64,000 bases of DNA from Chondrilla cf. caribensis. Lineage: Eukaryota > Porifera > Demospongiae > Chondrillida > Chondrillidae. Within the stretch, counting starts at the first letter, position 1. Each line of letters begins with the position of its first letter. A model generated the notes under the pieces. The model was not told where the DNA came from. It saw only the letters and a program-made list of their open reading frames with translations, and searched no databases. The stretch covers positions 1,645,416 through 1,709,415 of the forward strand of contig OZ026558.1 of assembly GCA_964020155.1 (NCBI GenBank), written 5' to 3'. Below, in pieces: positions 27,082 through 40,422 of this stretch. The translations under genes and the position numbers were made by a program.

Positions 27082-29672
27082 TGTGTGTGTGCACCTGTGT
27101 ATGTTTGTGTGTGTGTCTATAGGGTATATATTCTATATTCCTTAAGCTAATGATGTACATTCTATGGTTGTTTCAGATCTTTGTTCACTGTCTCACTTAA
27201 CTCTCTTACAACAACCACTGTGTGCTGTTTTTTTGTTTTCATGTCAATACCTCGTTGTGGTAAGTTTTAACAAGGTGTGAGAATAAACAACTGATATGTA
27301 CGTGTTGTCACAGCCATAGTGTCTAGTGTTGTGTCTGGTAGCTTATTAAGCAAGATGAGCATTTCCCACACGCCTTGTTTAAATGTTGGACACAAAGCAA
27401 ATTGCCACAACAACTGATTATAAGTCTGTTTGGTGTCACTTCAACCACCACCTCACCACCTCACCACCCTCACCACCTCATTGAACCCCAGAACTAGCTG
27501 ATTATTGCTTATACACACAAAGTATCTTGTTTGAAGGTGGTGCACTACTGCTATTACATACTGCTGCATGTTACTTGATGTGGTCCGTATACAATGTGCA
27601 TTATTGTATTCGGTCATCCACTCATTTGATTTTACTGTTTGTTGCATTAGATTCTCGATTTCCCTATCCAAGTGATGAGAAGTTTCAGCTGAAGCTCTAC
27701 ATACCAGGAACGTGGGAACCAGCTCCAAAGTGCAAGTCAGTTTTATAAAATAGTGTGGTGAATGATAGTTCACCTGGTGATGTATTCCTTCATTTGACCC
27801 ACTGTTTAACCTGTGTGCAGTGTAAAGTTCGATGATTATGAACACGTGACTTGCATGAAAGTAGCCAGTTTGAGAAGTGCTGCTACAGTTAGTGGAAAGA
27901 AGGACTATATCATTGTCAGCACCTGTGATGTGAGGACAGAGGACGTAGCATCCAAGGGAAAAGTGAGTTTTGCTACACACCACAGCCATCTTCCATATCC
28001 ACGTATGTACTATATTGTGGCCTTTGTGTGGTCACTGAAAGTGCATGTGGTCTTTGTTACAGAAAACTGTTTGGAACACATTTTTCTGTGTTGACGATCG
28101 TAGTTCTGCCAACAATAAGTCAATAGCTCTGAGGATATGTAGCAATATTATGATTTCACCAGCTCATCCTCAACACAATGTAATTACTGTTTGATATCAA
28201 TTTCCTTTTCAGGTCTACATCTTGGATGTGGCCAAAGAAAGTGGATCTTCTGATGCGAATGGTACTTCTGATGCAAATAAAAAGACAAAAATAGAACTAC
28301 AGGTAATCCTGGTGTGTGATCAACCACCACATACAGTAGACAGACAACTTAGTAGGATTAATCTTGCTCGGTCTTGATAAATTAACAACTCTCTGTTTCT
28401 TGTTCTTTAGCTTGCAGGGTCAAAGGAGGTCAAAAGTCCAGTGACATGCTTGGAAGCTATTGACGGCCATCTTTTAGGCTGTGTTTGCCAGAAGGTGAGT
28501 TTCGACTTCAACTGTTTCTCTTCATCATTGTCATTTGTAGCAAGTATACCAGGGCAGTGTAGTATGTTAGCTGAGGTCGCTATGTAAGCTGTTTGATGTT
28601 CTGTAATTAACTAATGGTACCATGGAGTTTCCCATTTGAAAAAACCTAATACATGTATCTAATCAACTCCCATGTCACATTAATTGGAATCACGTGTAGG
28701 GTATAACATCATGTAATAACTGTTGAGTCAGGAGATAGAGGTTCAGGTTAATTGATTGATGTAAATTAACACCCAATCACAGTCATTGACAGATGCCCGT
28801 TAACAACCTTTGAAAGCAGCACCATGGGAACATTAGTTGAAATAGGTAATCCGTGACACTTCGTGGTGTGATAAATGACAGACGCCACAAAGTGCCCTGG
28901 TTTATCTATTACACTTATCACACATGTAGGTATGCTTGGTAGTGTTGGTACAGTAGTTGGTGATCAGTTAGTGTATTAGTCAGTTGTGTGCTTTTGTTTT
29001 AACAATTGTTGAATCAAGTCTCATTCATTGCTTAATTGTTGTGGCCATCTATTCCAAAATAAATGGCTTTGAGATGTGATGTCAAAGATTATTTGTACAA
29101 ATCTGTCCATTTTCTCACACCGTATCCCTCATATAAATGATATATCAGAAATAAGTCCCTTTGTGGTTGGTCACCTCATAGCTTGTGCTGTGAGACTTCC
29201 CTCTGCAAACTTCAATATGTCTTCTCTCTTGTCGTGCTTAGATCTACATCTGGCAGTTCAAGAACAAGGAAATAAATGCTGTAGCCTTTATCGACACTGA
29301 TGTCTATATCCACACTGTGTCTGTGTTGAAGAATTTCATCTTAATAGCCGACATCATGAAGAATGTGAAGCTGTTACGATTCAAGGTAATGTGATATGTG
29401 TAACATGTTATTCATTTGTTTGTATCATATGTATGATAATAAGGTGTACTTGGCGTAAAATTGTTTGAAAATACCTAAACATCAGAAAATGAACTACAGA
29501 CAAGTTACATAGCAAGCAATGAATAAGTGCTGGATCTATTCACTATTTTTGTCATTCTAATCCGAAATGATAGACTTTTTGTTGCTGTTATTGTTATCTT
29601 ATCTCTTTCAGTAACCATAAGTTATGTTTGCCTCTCCAGAATGACCTCAAGTCACTCTCGCTCATCAGCAGG
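64..29672 (+). CDS. CPSF1: CPSF1 (CPSF160) copy 1, internal exons
   Basis: Large scaffold subunit of CPSF, which in animals holds WDR33, CPSF30 and Fip1 and helps select the AAUAAA signal for mRNA 3'-end cleavage in the nucleus. Exons read from GT/AG borders: 64-97, 722-792, 1370-1438, 2966-3133, 3306-3365, 3548-3655, 3978-4011, 13172-13365, 20650-20798, 21337-21444, 21647-21737, 22352-22440, 23136-23226, 23693-23834, 24574-24659, 25069-25221, 25753-25869, 26563-26656, 27651-27735, 27821-27962, 28213-28302, 28411-28494, 29242-29385, 29640-29672. Phases match at every junction. Family landmarks: [69 protein letters not shown] and LKSLSLISR. It starts mid-protein at the window edge and lacks about the last 300 residues (most of the CPSF_A region) before the gap. 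The donor after 23834 (GTTGGT) is weak. Exon borders are my reading; family assignment is very secure. Confidence 0.93.
835..1062 (+). repeat. 12-bp minisatellite in CPSF1 intron (copy 1)
   Basis: About 19 units of GTGAGGCTGGGA. In copy 2 the same place (32768-32822) has only a few GTGAGTGTAAGA-type units. The frames it opens are repeat artefacts. Confidence 0.85.
1919..2370. mobile_element. TA-flanked MITE, family X copy 1
   Basis: 452 bp, TIR about 30 bp (CGGTACGGACCAAAAAAAAC; other end CAGTACGGTTCAAAAAAAAAC read inward), TA on both sides. Subterminal runs of GTTAACCGTTAAC-like words. Absent from the matching place in CPSF1 copy 2. Confidence 0.8.
3657..3725 (+). repeat. (TG)n at a CPSF1 splice donor, copy 1
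   Basis: About 33 TG units starting 2-3 bases inside the intron after exon 3548-3655. Confidence 0.95.
4258..4411 (-). pseudogene. Orphan FReD promoter and first exon (copy 1)
   Basis: Signal-peptide exon 4258-4315 with its GTGAGT donor and TATA box 4402-4411, as in the intact genes, but no FReD second exon follows: CPSF1 exon 3978-4011 lies immediately downstream. The unit is absent at the matching place in copy 2 (36237-36270), where the words around GGTGAGTGGTTG are continuous. It looks like a promoter cassette copied in by itself. Confidence 0.75.
4412..5411. other. CPSF1 intron, FReD-unit flank
   Basis: No gene seen. It holds the ATGGTAAT/ATTACCAT palindrome (near 4450-4475) and flank sequence shared with 36240-37130. 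Confidence 0.5.
5412..5733 (-). pseudogene. Truncated FReD second exon (3' half)
   Basis: Minus-strand homology to the last ~107 codons of the FReD domain (stop side at 5412), including the Cys/GGWWYN and DQDHDKWNG region, with small deletions that break frame. It stops abruptly at 5733 and continues as sequence that in copy 2 lies near 40410, indicating a deletion of about 2.9 kb relative to copy 2. Confidence 0.8.
5755..6270 (+). pseudogene. Relic of an unidentified membrane-type protein, copy 1
   Basis: Two + strand pieces. 5755-5826 encodes a hydrophobic stretch ([16 protein letters not shown]) that could be a membrane segment. 6116-6270 encodes [20 protein letters not shown], then after a one-base deletion [20 protein letters not shown]. 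The two VQ... units resemble each other, so the piece has an internal repeat with acidic and tyrosine residues. Sister relics: 40423-40970 and 58846-59334. I do not recognise the family; gene model and joining are inference. Confidence 0.4.
6390..6530. repeat. 21-bp minisatellite
   Basis: Units of GTTGAACATGCAGGTGTTTGT. Related short runs at 41095-41172 and 59455-59635 in equivalent places of other FReD units. Confidence 0.75.
6728..7840 (-). CDS. Secreted fibrinogen-related protein (FReD), gene A
   Basis: Two exons: 7783-7840 (58 nt: signal peptide [19 protein letters not shown] plus one base) and 6728-7413 (686 nt, to the TGA stop); about 247 residues. The GTGAGT donor and TTATTCAG acceptor join in frame at a Cys codon. 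Exon 2 holds nearly the whole protein: a Cys-rich lead ([20 protein letters not shown]), then a fibrinogen C-terminal domain with [48 protein letters not shown], a calcium-loop motif [26 protein letters not shown] and the end KLKFNKK. Such secreted single-domain proteins often act as lectin-like recognition molecules; that role is inferred. It lies antisense inside a CPSF1 intron. Confidence 0.9.
7935..7944 (-). promoter_or_regulatory. TATA box of FReD gene A
   Basis: CTATATAAGG on the minus strand, about 95 bases upstream of the ATG at 7840. The same box and spacing occur in every FReD unit in the window. Confidence 0.75.
8271..8525. repeat. 23-bp minisatellite
   Basis: About 11 units of GTGTGTAGACATGGCAGGTT CCT. 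Confidence 0.85.
8911..9106. mobile_element. Small MITE with ~40-bp inverted repeats
   Basis: TACCGTATGTGCTGTAACTT at 8911 pairs with the end at 9106 (inward TACTGTATATGCTTTAACTT); the arms continue into GGTTAAACTTT. 196 bp, non-coding. Confidence 0.75.
9135..9704. mobile_element. MITE with TCGCG-rich inverted repeats
   Basis: 570 bp, TIR of at least 28 bp starting TACCCTAATGGCTGAAATTT at both ends. The subterminal arms repeat TTTTCGCG many times. No coding frame supported. Confidence 0.8.
10049..10232 (-). pseudogene. Strongly diverged FReD 3' fragment
   Basis: Weak but collinear match to the FReD 3' end (stop side, CACCAGGTTTGGCATG, CTCCTCCAGTGAGGTAC, GTTGTACCAC). Older than the other fragments; many substitutions and a rearranged middle. 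Confidence 0.6.
10769..11866 (-). CDS. Secreted fibrinogen-related protein (FReD), gene B
   Basis: Exons 11809-11866 (signal peptide [19 protein letters not shown]) and 10769-11448 (680 nt); about 245 residues. Same architecture as gene A, but its middle is a different allelic type: [17 protein letters not shown] and [16 protein letters not shown] replace [12 protein letters not shown] and [12 protein letters not shown]. This type recurs only in gene F (54963-55905). The pocket side reads [20 protein letters not shown] and [17 protein letters not shown]. The stop is followed by a repeat-like, gene-poor flank shared with other units. No frame breaks seen. Second intact FReD gene of the copy 1 CPSF1 intron. 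Confidence 0.9.
11953..11962 (-). promoter_or_regulatory. TATA box of FReD gene B
   Basis: CTATATAAGG on the minus strand, about 90 bases upstream of the ATG at 11866. Upstream (higher coordinates) the usual TGACGT-like site is TGATGT here. Confidence 0.75.
11963..13171. other. CPSF1 intron before exon 13172
   Basis: No gene seen. 11963-12540 is matched by 63380-64000. 13000-13060 has a short repeated phrase (GGTGACCACRTTAGACAGGT). Confidence 0.6.
13621..13810. mobile_element. MITE with 19-bp terminal inverted repeats
   Basis: TGTGGTATGTTGCGTGGGC at 13621-13639 and its exact complement at 13792-13810. No coding capacity. TA-rich flanks on both sides. Confidence 0.7.
13821..13992 (+). repeat. 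Ngaro repeat A1
   Basis: Left terminal repeat, starting AATGTAATTTAAG and ending in GCGCAATTTTTT. Recurs as A2 at 19498-19669, offset exactly 5677. Confidence 0.9.
14760..15683 (+). CDS. Ngaro gag-like protein
   Basis: 307 residues. Proline/threonine-rich N-terminus, then a conserved DIRS/Ngaro gag core ([48 protein letters not shown], about residues 135-210) and a Cys/His cluster at about 256-288 ([27 protein letters not shown]), a zinc-knuckle-like nucleic-acid-binding element. Probably the particle or RNA-binding protein of the element. The ATG is the first in a long open frame; a true start slightly elsewhere cannot be excluded. Confidence 0.8.
   Translation: MTYSYTAAHPPGHTGTLSGTAVAAPSFLQPQTPAPPTIGEGNSPVPTASTLGQPAATTVHVPVQTPSPSKDKEDLTLPISGLPPIPAHMVEAIKARQFVALGDLLPEALRDAAFDRQSKDLKEEKRKRSPPLSNPTDWMCAYATYMAVTVHFHPERAFEMAAYGHIIAGLARDIGGQAWSRYDRTFRQAAAVNHKLPWSKREQDIWLQAACEPSHGAPLATNVRSPSVQTTLLPATRPPLQAGAPQPRRLPSPEPCRLWNNGRCTYLACRYRHVCWYCSAPTHVGPQCPLQQQKGTWASTRHPLAKP
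15684..16059 (+). other. Ngaro spacer between gag-like and RT frames
   Basis: No gene-like frame that fits the element; stops in all frames. May act in splicing or reinitiation for the RT frame. Confidence 0.5.
16060..17971 (+). CDS. Ngaro reverse transcriptase/RNase H
   Basis: Open frame after the in-frame stop at about 16055-16057; no good ATG, so it may start by splicing (CACATAG at 16068-16073 resembles an acceptor) or reinitiation. RT blocks: [48 protein letters not shown] and the catalytic HYIDDF (YIDD at 16855-16866). RNase H follows: [34 protein letters not shown]. It copies element RNA into DNA and removes the RNA strand. The C-terminal end overlaps the recombinase frame by about 180 bases in another frame. 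Confidence 0.88.
17794..18834 (+). CDS. Ngaro tyrosine recombinase
   Basis: 346 residues. N-terminal core-binding part ([37 protein letters not shown]), then the catalytic domain: Arg155 in GFLRCSEFL, His271/Arg274 in [12 protein letters not shown] at 295-297 and probable nucleophile Tyr305 in AYQTYIR. It integrates the circular cDNA without target duplication, the defining enzyme of the DIRS order. It starts at the first ATG, overlapping the RT frame. All catalytic residues are present. Confidence 0.9.
   Translation: MDLASLERELQRFVEAGLAPSSRKVYATAWKRYTRFATEFHLLPLPITDEKAILFVAFLGTQGLSPSTIESYLAGLRHARLLTDPSHMFPSFHTPYVKLLLRGIARSSTHPTRTRLPITQSIMNRIKSILAQEPQVFANLMLWAACCVGFFGFLRCSEFLVPDGITFDPEVHLAVNDLIYVTSADPPHVELRIKASKTDQLRRGTTISLGSTGGELCPVAALFDYLNAHGGAAGPLFILQTGHPLTRAPFVAQLQHVLCQAGLPGNHFNGHSFRIGAATTASQVGIPETTIKILGRWNSLAYQTYIRPSPAQLAQVTGIMARGVNTPSTHQQQSTPTDLAGPHPRN
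19127..19498 (+). repeat. Ngaro repeat B1
   Basis: 372 bp from TTGGGCCTGCCCCCAGG to GACATTAA; recurs as B2 at offset 590. Confidence 0.9.
19498..19669 (+). repeat. Ngaro repeat A2
   Basis: Internal copy of A1, abutting B1 with no spacer. It ends in a T run of about 26 and a small hairpin (CCCACTT...AGTGGG) before B2. Confidence 0.9.
19717..20088 (+). repeat. Ngaro repeat B2
   Basis: Right terminal repeat of the element, identical to B1 as read. Confidence 0.9.
20089..20222. mobile_element. Palindromic MITE split by the Ngaro insertion
   Basis: Arms GTACCTCTGGAGAAGCTGTA (20089-) and its inverse ending AGAGGTAC (near 20208) pair almost fully around a GGGCTTCGCCC loop. The right arm continues to CTTTAGCTATTA; the matching left-arm end, TAATAACTAA, lies at 13811-13820 on the other side of the Ngaro element. 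Confidence 0.7.
20816..21214 (+). repeat. Long interrupted (TG)n
   Basis: About 400 bases of TG, broken by GGATGTGTGTGCATGCATG-type words, in the CPSF1 intron after exon 20650-20798. Confidence 0.95.
21451..21549 (+). repeat. (TG)n
   Basis: Starts a few bases after the donor of exon 21337-21444. Confidence 0.95.
22441..23135. other. CPSF1 intron without recognised content
   Basis: Ordinary intron. 22590-23000 has a different composition (AATCCACCATCTTGCTGATC...), perhaps an old repeat, but I found no terminal repeats or partner in the window. Confidence 0.4.
23310..23349 (+). repeat. (CA)n
   Basis: Short microsatellite in the CPSF1 intron after exon 23136-23226. Confidence 0.9.
23911..24343. 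mobile_element. TA-flanked MITE, family X copy 2
   Basis: 433 bp, same TIR type (TGGTATGGTTTGAAAAAC; CAGTATGGTTTGAAGAAA) and TA flanks; shares the core around GTCGACCAGATCCACGGAGA with the other copies. More diverged. Confidence 0.8.
26132..26486. mobile_element. hAT-type MITE with 8-bp target duplication
   Basis: 355 bp. Termini TAGTGTTGCACCGATA and its complement TATCGGTGCAACACTA, flanked by the exact 8-bp duplication CTATTCAA (26124-26131, 26487-26494). TIR and duplication size are typical of hAT. Inside is a tandem pair of about 53 bp (GGGAGCACTACCAAGGGTGA). Located in a CPSF1 intron. Confidence 0.9.
27010..27118 (+). repeat. (TG)n
   Basis: Microsatellite in the CPSF1 intron 26657-27650. 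Confidence 0.95.
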
Positions 29673-30547
29673 GTATGTGCAGTATGTATGTATGTACGTA
29701 TGTATTTGTGTGTCATGTTGCAGCTGAACTGTGGTATTTGTAAGGCTTTTTAAAATCCCAGACACTTCAACTACTTCCTCCAGATTGATTGTAATTGTGG
29801 TGGAAGTAAGTCCAGGTATCCAATTCAATGAATTTTTGAAATTACGTATTTCAGTGCATGGTCACATGCACCCCCTGTACCGCTATGCTGTCCCCTACAC
29901 TTTTGTACAGTGTACTTATGGGTGCTATGTTGACTGACTACCTAATGGTATCTTTTCGTAAGATTCTGGGAGTGTACAAAATGCCTTTTCAGTAGTTTAG
30001 TCTTAATTCCTAGTGGTTTGAAACCTCGTATTGTCTACAGCATGCCAATAAGACTGGCAAAGCTCTATTCAAGTGCCTCCTGAAACCCAAAAGTTTTTCA
30101 TGTGAAAATGTCTGAAACTTGGTGTGATACCATTACTCCTACAATCCAGTATCAATGCTGATACCATGTACTGTACATAAACAGCCTGGTCTCTTCAGCC
30201 ATACAGCTCCCTCCATGTAGCATAGTTCCATATTTTCACACATAATAACTAAAGTACCTCCGGTAGGGCCGTAACAACTATGCAGACACCACAGCTATCA
30301 AGCCAAATTGTCTACAAGGGCATATCCTGAGATAGCAATCAAGCCAAAGTGTCCCTACCCTCTACAGTCCTAGCAGAAGTACTGTAGTTGTTCTATGGTC
30401 TTTTCCGTGTAGTTCAGTTGTATACCAAATCTCACCCAGTGTTGTTATTAGACCTGAACAATGTGTTGGTAGACCATTAATTGATATCTTTCTAACAAAT
30501 ACAAGACTAGCATGCAATAGCATGGATAATTGCACACTTTGCTCTTT
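29673..30547. other. Sequence between last CPSF1 copy 1 exon and the gap
   Basis: No CPSF1 exon recognised. 30238-30265 (CATAATAACTAAAGTACCTC) matches the end of the palindromic MITE split by the Ngaro element, so a relative of it starts here. Confidence 0.45.
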
Positions 30548-30747
30548 NNNNNNNNNNNNNNNNNNNNNNNNNNNNNNNNNNNNNNNNNNNNNNNNNNNNN
30601 NNNNNNNNNNNNNNNNNNNNNNNNNNNNNNNNNNNNNNNNNNNNNNNNNNNNNNNNNNNNNNNNNNNNNNNNNNNNNNNNNNNNNNNNNNNNNNNNNNNN
30701 NNNNNNNNNNNNNNNNNNNNNNNNNNNNNNNNNNNNNNNNNNNNNNN
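30548..30747. other. Assembly gap of 200 N
   Basis: A run of exactly 200 N, a conventional placeholder size. It falls where CPSF1 copy 1 still lacks its C-terminal exons and copy 2 its N-terminal exons, so more than 200 bases are probably missing or two sequences were joined here. Confidence 0.98.
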
Positions 30748-30944
30748 ATTATAACTGCCGGGCAGCCTATGGTGCTGGGAAACTTGAATCATTAGACTAT
30801 ACATGGTGGTATGTCCTGTATGTCTCCTCGACTGCTCAGGGTCACAGTGTCCCCATGTCCTAACACTGGACGGTAGTAAGGCTTGTTTTCTCACTTCTGA
30901 TAAGTTGATGGTGGTCATGAGAAATGGGCAGATGTGAGTGTATG

Positions 30945-30948
30945 TGCG

Positions 30949-30997
<49 letters not shown>

Positions 30998-31090
30998 ATG
31001 CGTGTGTGTGCATGCGTGTGTGTGTGTATGTGTGGCTGTGTACATGTGTGTGTGTGTGCGTGCGCGTATTTGCGCGTGTGCGCTTGTGTG
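30945..31090 (+). repeat. (TG)n, interrupted
   Basis: Microsatellite just upstream of CPSF1 copy 2 exon 31128-31221. Confidence 0.95.
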
Positions 31091-31127
31091 GGGGGATGCA
31101 TGTGTGAATTCTTCTCTTTGACTTTAG

Positions 31128-35932
<4,805 letters not shown>

Positions 35933-37137
35933 GTACGTTCGCCTCACGTAGGGGATGGAGTGTGTGTTGATTTGTAGAATAGTGTGTGCACTAAGTATGT
36001 GGAAATGACGTACATACTAATTTAATGAGGTACCCATAATAAACGTACAGGTGCCTATAATGACCACTTGTCTAAGCGGGTGTCGTGAACATGTGCGTAT
36101 CTGTAGTGAACATGCAGTTATCTGTAGTGATCATGTGGGTATCTGTAGTGAACATGCAGATATCTGTGTTGATTGTTACAATGGTGGTTAGTTCATTCTG
36201 TTTGTTAATGATGTTTTGTGATGCACCTACGTATTATTCTACATATGGTGAGTGGTTGTGGGTAGCAGAGCAACAACTCACCTCAAGGATCTGTGTCTAG
36301 TGTATTCATTTGTGTACTTTATACATATGGGTTGTTACTCTTATATGAATGCTATTATAATAGTAGATTTTGTACATGTCTCAAACTGGAAGGTTGCTAT
36401 GCAGCAGTTTCATAGTTTGTGTTGGTCAAATTGGAAGCCATTTTATGCTCCACTTTCATAATAATATGTTCTGTGTAGACATGTAAATTCCAAACATGCA
36501 GGTATCTTTAGTGAACATACAACACACAATAGAGCCTCTGGAAACATATCAATGATGGTTGGGTCATCCTGCTTGTTAAGCGGGTGCTTCCATTCTCATA
36601 TGTTATTATCACAATAATATTGTAATAAATGTTGGGTTGTGGTTGTGTGTAGCAGAACAGCAAACCTCCACAATGACCTGTGCATGACTGTTAGTATTGT
36701 CTCAGTGTGTATATACGTAGGTGAAGGATTAGTAGAATCCGTGCATCTGTACAAATTGAATTGTGTGTTGTGTGTATCATGATTTCTAATTATGTCATTA
36801 TTTTTACAAATTTATCACTTATTGGTTATTCAAGTACATAATTTGGTAATTCACCGAAAACCTTAATTGAAACTGTTAACCAATGATTAATATTCAGTCT
36901 CCACTCATTACATATGCATGTTTGGTTGTATGTACGTATACATAACGGACTATTAAGGCATGATACTTGGTGCACATGTACCTAAATGTATGTACGTACG
37001 TGATATAATATTATATGTAATGTGTACGTGTGTGTAAATATGTGTACAGTATGTATGTATGTTATACATACATTTCACACTCACATATAGTACACACATA
37101 GGTAGATGTGTTATTCTATTAATCCTTTAAATCAGAT

Positions 37138-38258
37138 TCACTTCTTGTTAAACTTCAGTTTCATTTCAACAAGTTTGAATGAGTAGAATACAGGAGCACC
37201 AGGTTTGGCATTGTTCCATGTGATGCCTTTATTATTACTCACTCCTCCTGCCAAGTACTCACCGTTAAGATTAACCCAGCGGCATTGGTTGTACCACCAA
37301 CCTCCTCTGAATGTGACTGCACAGTTACCATTCCACTTGTCATGATCTTGGTCATAGGTGGTGAACATCTGTCCACTGTGGTAGGGGAGTTCATCTCCAG
37401 CATCTCCACTGTATCCTGACGCGTTCATTGTATAGTTAGTGCTACCATCTCCGACTACAAACTGGGAGTATTCTGCATAATAAGAGTTCCCTTCCCAGTC
37501 TCCTAACTCCACCCTGAGCTTGGTTCCAGGAAGGTTGTTTGTCATGCAGTGGATGTTGTCAAGTCCCATCCAGTATTCTCCTCTGGGGTTTCCAAATCCA
37601 TTGACATAACTGTTCCAGTTACGATAGAATCCAACTGCTCCGTTAAATCTTCTTTGGAAGACGGTCCAGTTTCCTTCCATGTCACAATAAGCAGTGAAGG
37701 GTCCACACCCACAGTCCATGGTGTAGACTCCAGAACGTGAGCACACATGTTGGTGAACTTGTTCACATCCACAGGGAGTGAGGGTTGGGCAGGTGTCATG
37801 ACCTTTAGCAGAGCCTAAATAACCAACACAATGAGAGATTATAGTGGGTGTGAGCAGTTTGTATCTTTTGAATCATGCAAAATTGTGGAAAAGAAGATTT
37901 TTATTGGAAGTGTAGACATATAGTTTACTTTATACCCTGTAGGTACGTACATATGTACAGTATTTTATTATATTTTGAAAGGTGTAGTGGTTCACTGGAT
38001 GGGCTATGCAGTATAAGTATGTAACTATGCATCAGGTACCTACGTATGTTAGTACGTACATATGTACACCGTATGTAAGTGTGAAAGTTCTGTTGGAGTG
38101 TGCATTTACTGTATGTTTGTATGTGTAGTGTTTGTTGTGTATATTACACATTATCCACTGTACGCACAGCCTGTATGTAGTACTGTACTAAGTTACTCAC
38201 ATTGCTGAAATGCTGCCACTGATATTATCCCAAGGAAGATAGTGACCTTAGAGAACAT
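37138..38258 (-). CDS. Secreted fibrinogen-related protein (FReD), gene C
   Basis: Exons 38201-38258 (signal peptide) and 37138-37814 (677 nt); about 244 residues, the shortest of the set. The acceptor reads TTATTTAG instead of [32 protein letters not shown] type. The middle has two overlapping-region N-glycosylation sequons (NYT and NAS in STNYTMNASGYSG). The pocket reads WNGNCAVTFRGGWWYNQCRWV, and the segment before the C-terminus is shortened (GGVSNNKGITWNNAKPG). First FReD gene of the copy 2 CPSF1 intron; its position matches the truncated fragment 5412-5733 in copy 1. Confidence 0.9.
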
Positions 38259-38344
38259 TGTTCTTTCTCTTGTTCCTCTCTGATCTTCCTCTCTTCCTGT
38301 CAGTATTCCTCTAGTGATAGCTGATTCTGCTCATTCACCCATCT

Positions 38345-38354
38345 CCTTATATAG
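38345..38354 (-). promoter_or_regulatory. TATA box of FReD gene C
   Basis: CTATATAAGG on the minus strand, about 90 bases upstream of the ATG at 38258, followed upstream by the TGACGT-like site (AATGACGTATG). Confidence 0.75.
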
Positions 38355-38689
38355 CCGTGGCTGGGATGAGAATGACGTATGTTGAGTTGTCATGGTAATT
38401 TGATTTCTTATTACCATGGTGATATTGTGTACACATTTGAACTAGTATGAATATGACAGGATTCATGTTATTTGAGAGGTTGGTTGGTGGGTGTGCTTAG
38501 CTGAAAACAACTCACCTCTGTGTCTGTAGTGTGGAGGTCTTCCTTGTGTGCTGGTATGGGTTATTTCTCTTATATGAATGCTTTCATATAATATGTTCTT
38601 TGAACAATGTTGCTATGCAGCTGTTTCAAGTTTGTAAGGGGATATTGGAAGCCTTTTAATGCTCTACTTGCATAATACCAGTTCTGTGT

Positions 38690-38915
38690 GTAGACATGGC
38701 AGGTTCCTGTGTGTAGACATGTCAGGTTCCTGTTTGTAGACATGTCAGGTTCCTGTGTGTAGACATGGTAGGTTCCTGTGTGTAGACAAGGCAGGTTCCT
38801 GTGTGTAGACATGTCAGGTTCCTGTGTGTAGACATGGCAGGTTCCTGTGTGTAGACATGGCAGGTTCCTGTGTGTAGACATGGCAGGTTCCTGTGTGTAG
38901 ACATGGCAGGCTCCT
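38690..38915. repeat. 23-bp minisatellite
   Basis: About 10 units of the same 23-mer, with CATGGCAGG, CATGTCAGG and CAAGGCAGG variants. Confidence 0.85.
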
Positions 38916-39297
38916 CTGTTGAGCATACAGGTACACAACACAACCTGTGGAGCATGCACGTAGTAAGGCCTTTTTGCTTATCAATTCCAATTTTTTTGAA
39001 GATGTGGTCATTTTCACATATTAAATGGCATTCACACAATTAAATGGTGGATATATGTTTGCTGATATTCATTTCAAAGTCTGAAGTAGGTTTAAGCAGT
39101 TTCATATTGATATTTATTTACATATACAAATTTCATATTGTAATTTCCTATCACAATGACATTGTTTTAACCAAATTGCTATGTGACCACAGTCGTACTG
39201 ACCACACTTATCCTGGTCATCCTGAACCAGACGACTTAGTGATCTTGTTACTCTACTGTGAGGGGGTGTGTTGTGTGTAACAGAGCAACAAACCTCC

Positions 39298-39385
39298 ACA
39301 ATTATGAATAAACACCAGGTTTGGCATAGATAGACCTTTATTCTCTGTATTACTCCCTCCTTCTGTCAAGTACTCACTGTCGTGT
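39298..39385 (-). pseudogene. FReD 3' scrap
   Basis: About 85 bases matching the part of FReD exon 2 that spans CACCAGGTTTGGCATAG to CAAGTACTCACTGT. Similar scraps recur in the tandem array at 48424-48508, 50824-50905, 51950-52025 and 53742-53820. Confidence 0.6.
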
Positions 39386-39715
39386 CAAACATGTAGGTGA
39401 TTGTGTGGAACATGCAATTTTAATTTCGTTATTACTCCACACAATGGTTGAAACTGTCAACTAATGAATATCATTGTTTCCACACATGTACAAATTGGGG
39501 TCTATTGTATGTATATTATGTATGTAAGATTGTATGTTGAGTTGTTGTGGTAATTCCTTATTACCATGGTGATATTGGTTTGCACATTGAAAATAGTATG
39601 AACGTGACAGGATTCATGTTATTTGAGTGGTTGGTTAGTGATTGTGCTTAGCCGAAAACAACTCACCTCAAAGATCTGCATTTGTAGTGTATGGGTCTTC
39701 CTTCTTTGCTGGTAT

Positions 39716-39785
39716 GAATTGTGAAGAAATGTATATTCCTGTGGTAAGAGAGCTTATCTCCAGGATTTCTGCTGTATCCAGATAT
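39716..39785 (-). pseudogene. FReD middle scrap
   Basis: Matches the exon 2 stretch GTGGTAGGAGAGCTTATCTC and the following 30 bases. Related scraps occur at 43738-43775, 54203-54272 and 56208-56285, always between a promoter cassette and a second exon. Confidence 0.5.
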
Positions 39786-39916
39786 AAGGTGTTGTGTGTT
39801 ACTGGATGTGGTATACAGTACAGTATACGTACGTATGTAGATATGCAACAGGTACCTTCAAACGTACGTACATTTGTTGGAATGTACAGTATGTGTGTAT
39901 GTGAAGTGTTTAGTGT

Positions 39917-40064
39917 GTAAACGTAAACTTATACTAAACGTAACTTTTCTTCGAAAACGTTTACGGTTTTCGGGCAACATTTCTTTGAAAACGTTAAGGG
40001 TTATCAGTTTAAATGGTAACCTTTATCTGTTACCGTTACCTTTTTTATGGACCCTACCGTATGT
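39917..40064. mobile_element. Possible degraded family X relative
   Basis: Short segment with AACGTTTACGG, GTTACCGTTACC words and an end reading TATGGACCCTACCGTA. It resembles the subterminal parts of family X, with most of the core missing. Confidence 0.4.
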
Positions 40065-40190
40065 ACATAGGTAGTTAGTTATTTTTGAAACATGCATTTA
40101 CTTTATGTGCAGTGTTTAGTGTGTATACACATGGCCCACATTATCCACTGTACACACAGCCTGTATGCAGTATTGTACTAAGTTACTTGC

Positions 40191-40344
40191 ATTGCTGAAA
40201 TGCTGCCACTGATATTATCCCAAGGAGGATAGTGACCTTAGAGAACATTGTTCTTTCTCTTGTTCTTCTCTGATCTTCCTCTCTTCCTGTTAGTATTCCT
40301 CTAGTGATAGCTGATTCTGCTAATTCACCCATCTCCTTATATAG
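40191..40344 (-). pseudogene. Orphan FReD promoter and first exon with GC donor
   Basis: First exon 40191-40248 and TATA box 40335-40344. The donor has become GCAAGT, a possible but weak GC donor. Downstream are only FReD scraps (39716-39785, 39298-39385); the nearest intact second exon is gene C's, 2.4 kb away, which has its own first exon. Confidence 0.7.
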
Positions 40345-40422
40345 TCTTTGTCTCGAGAGAAGTGACGTATGTTGAGGTTGTCATGGTAATTTCACATCAC
40401 CATGGTGATATAGCAGTAATAA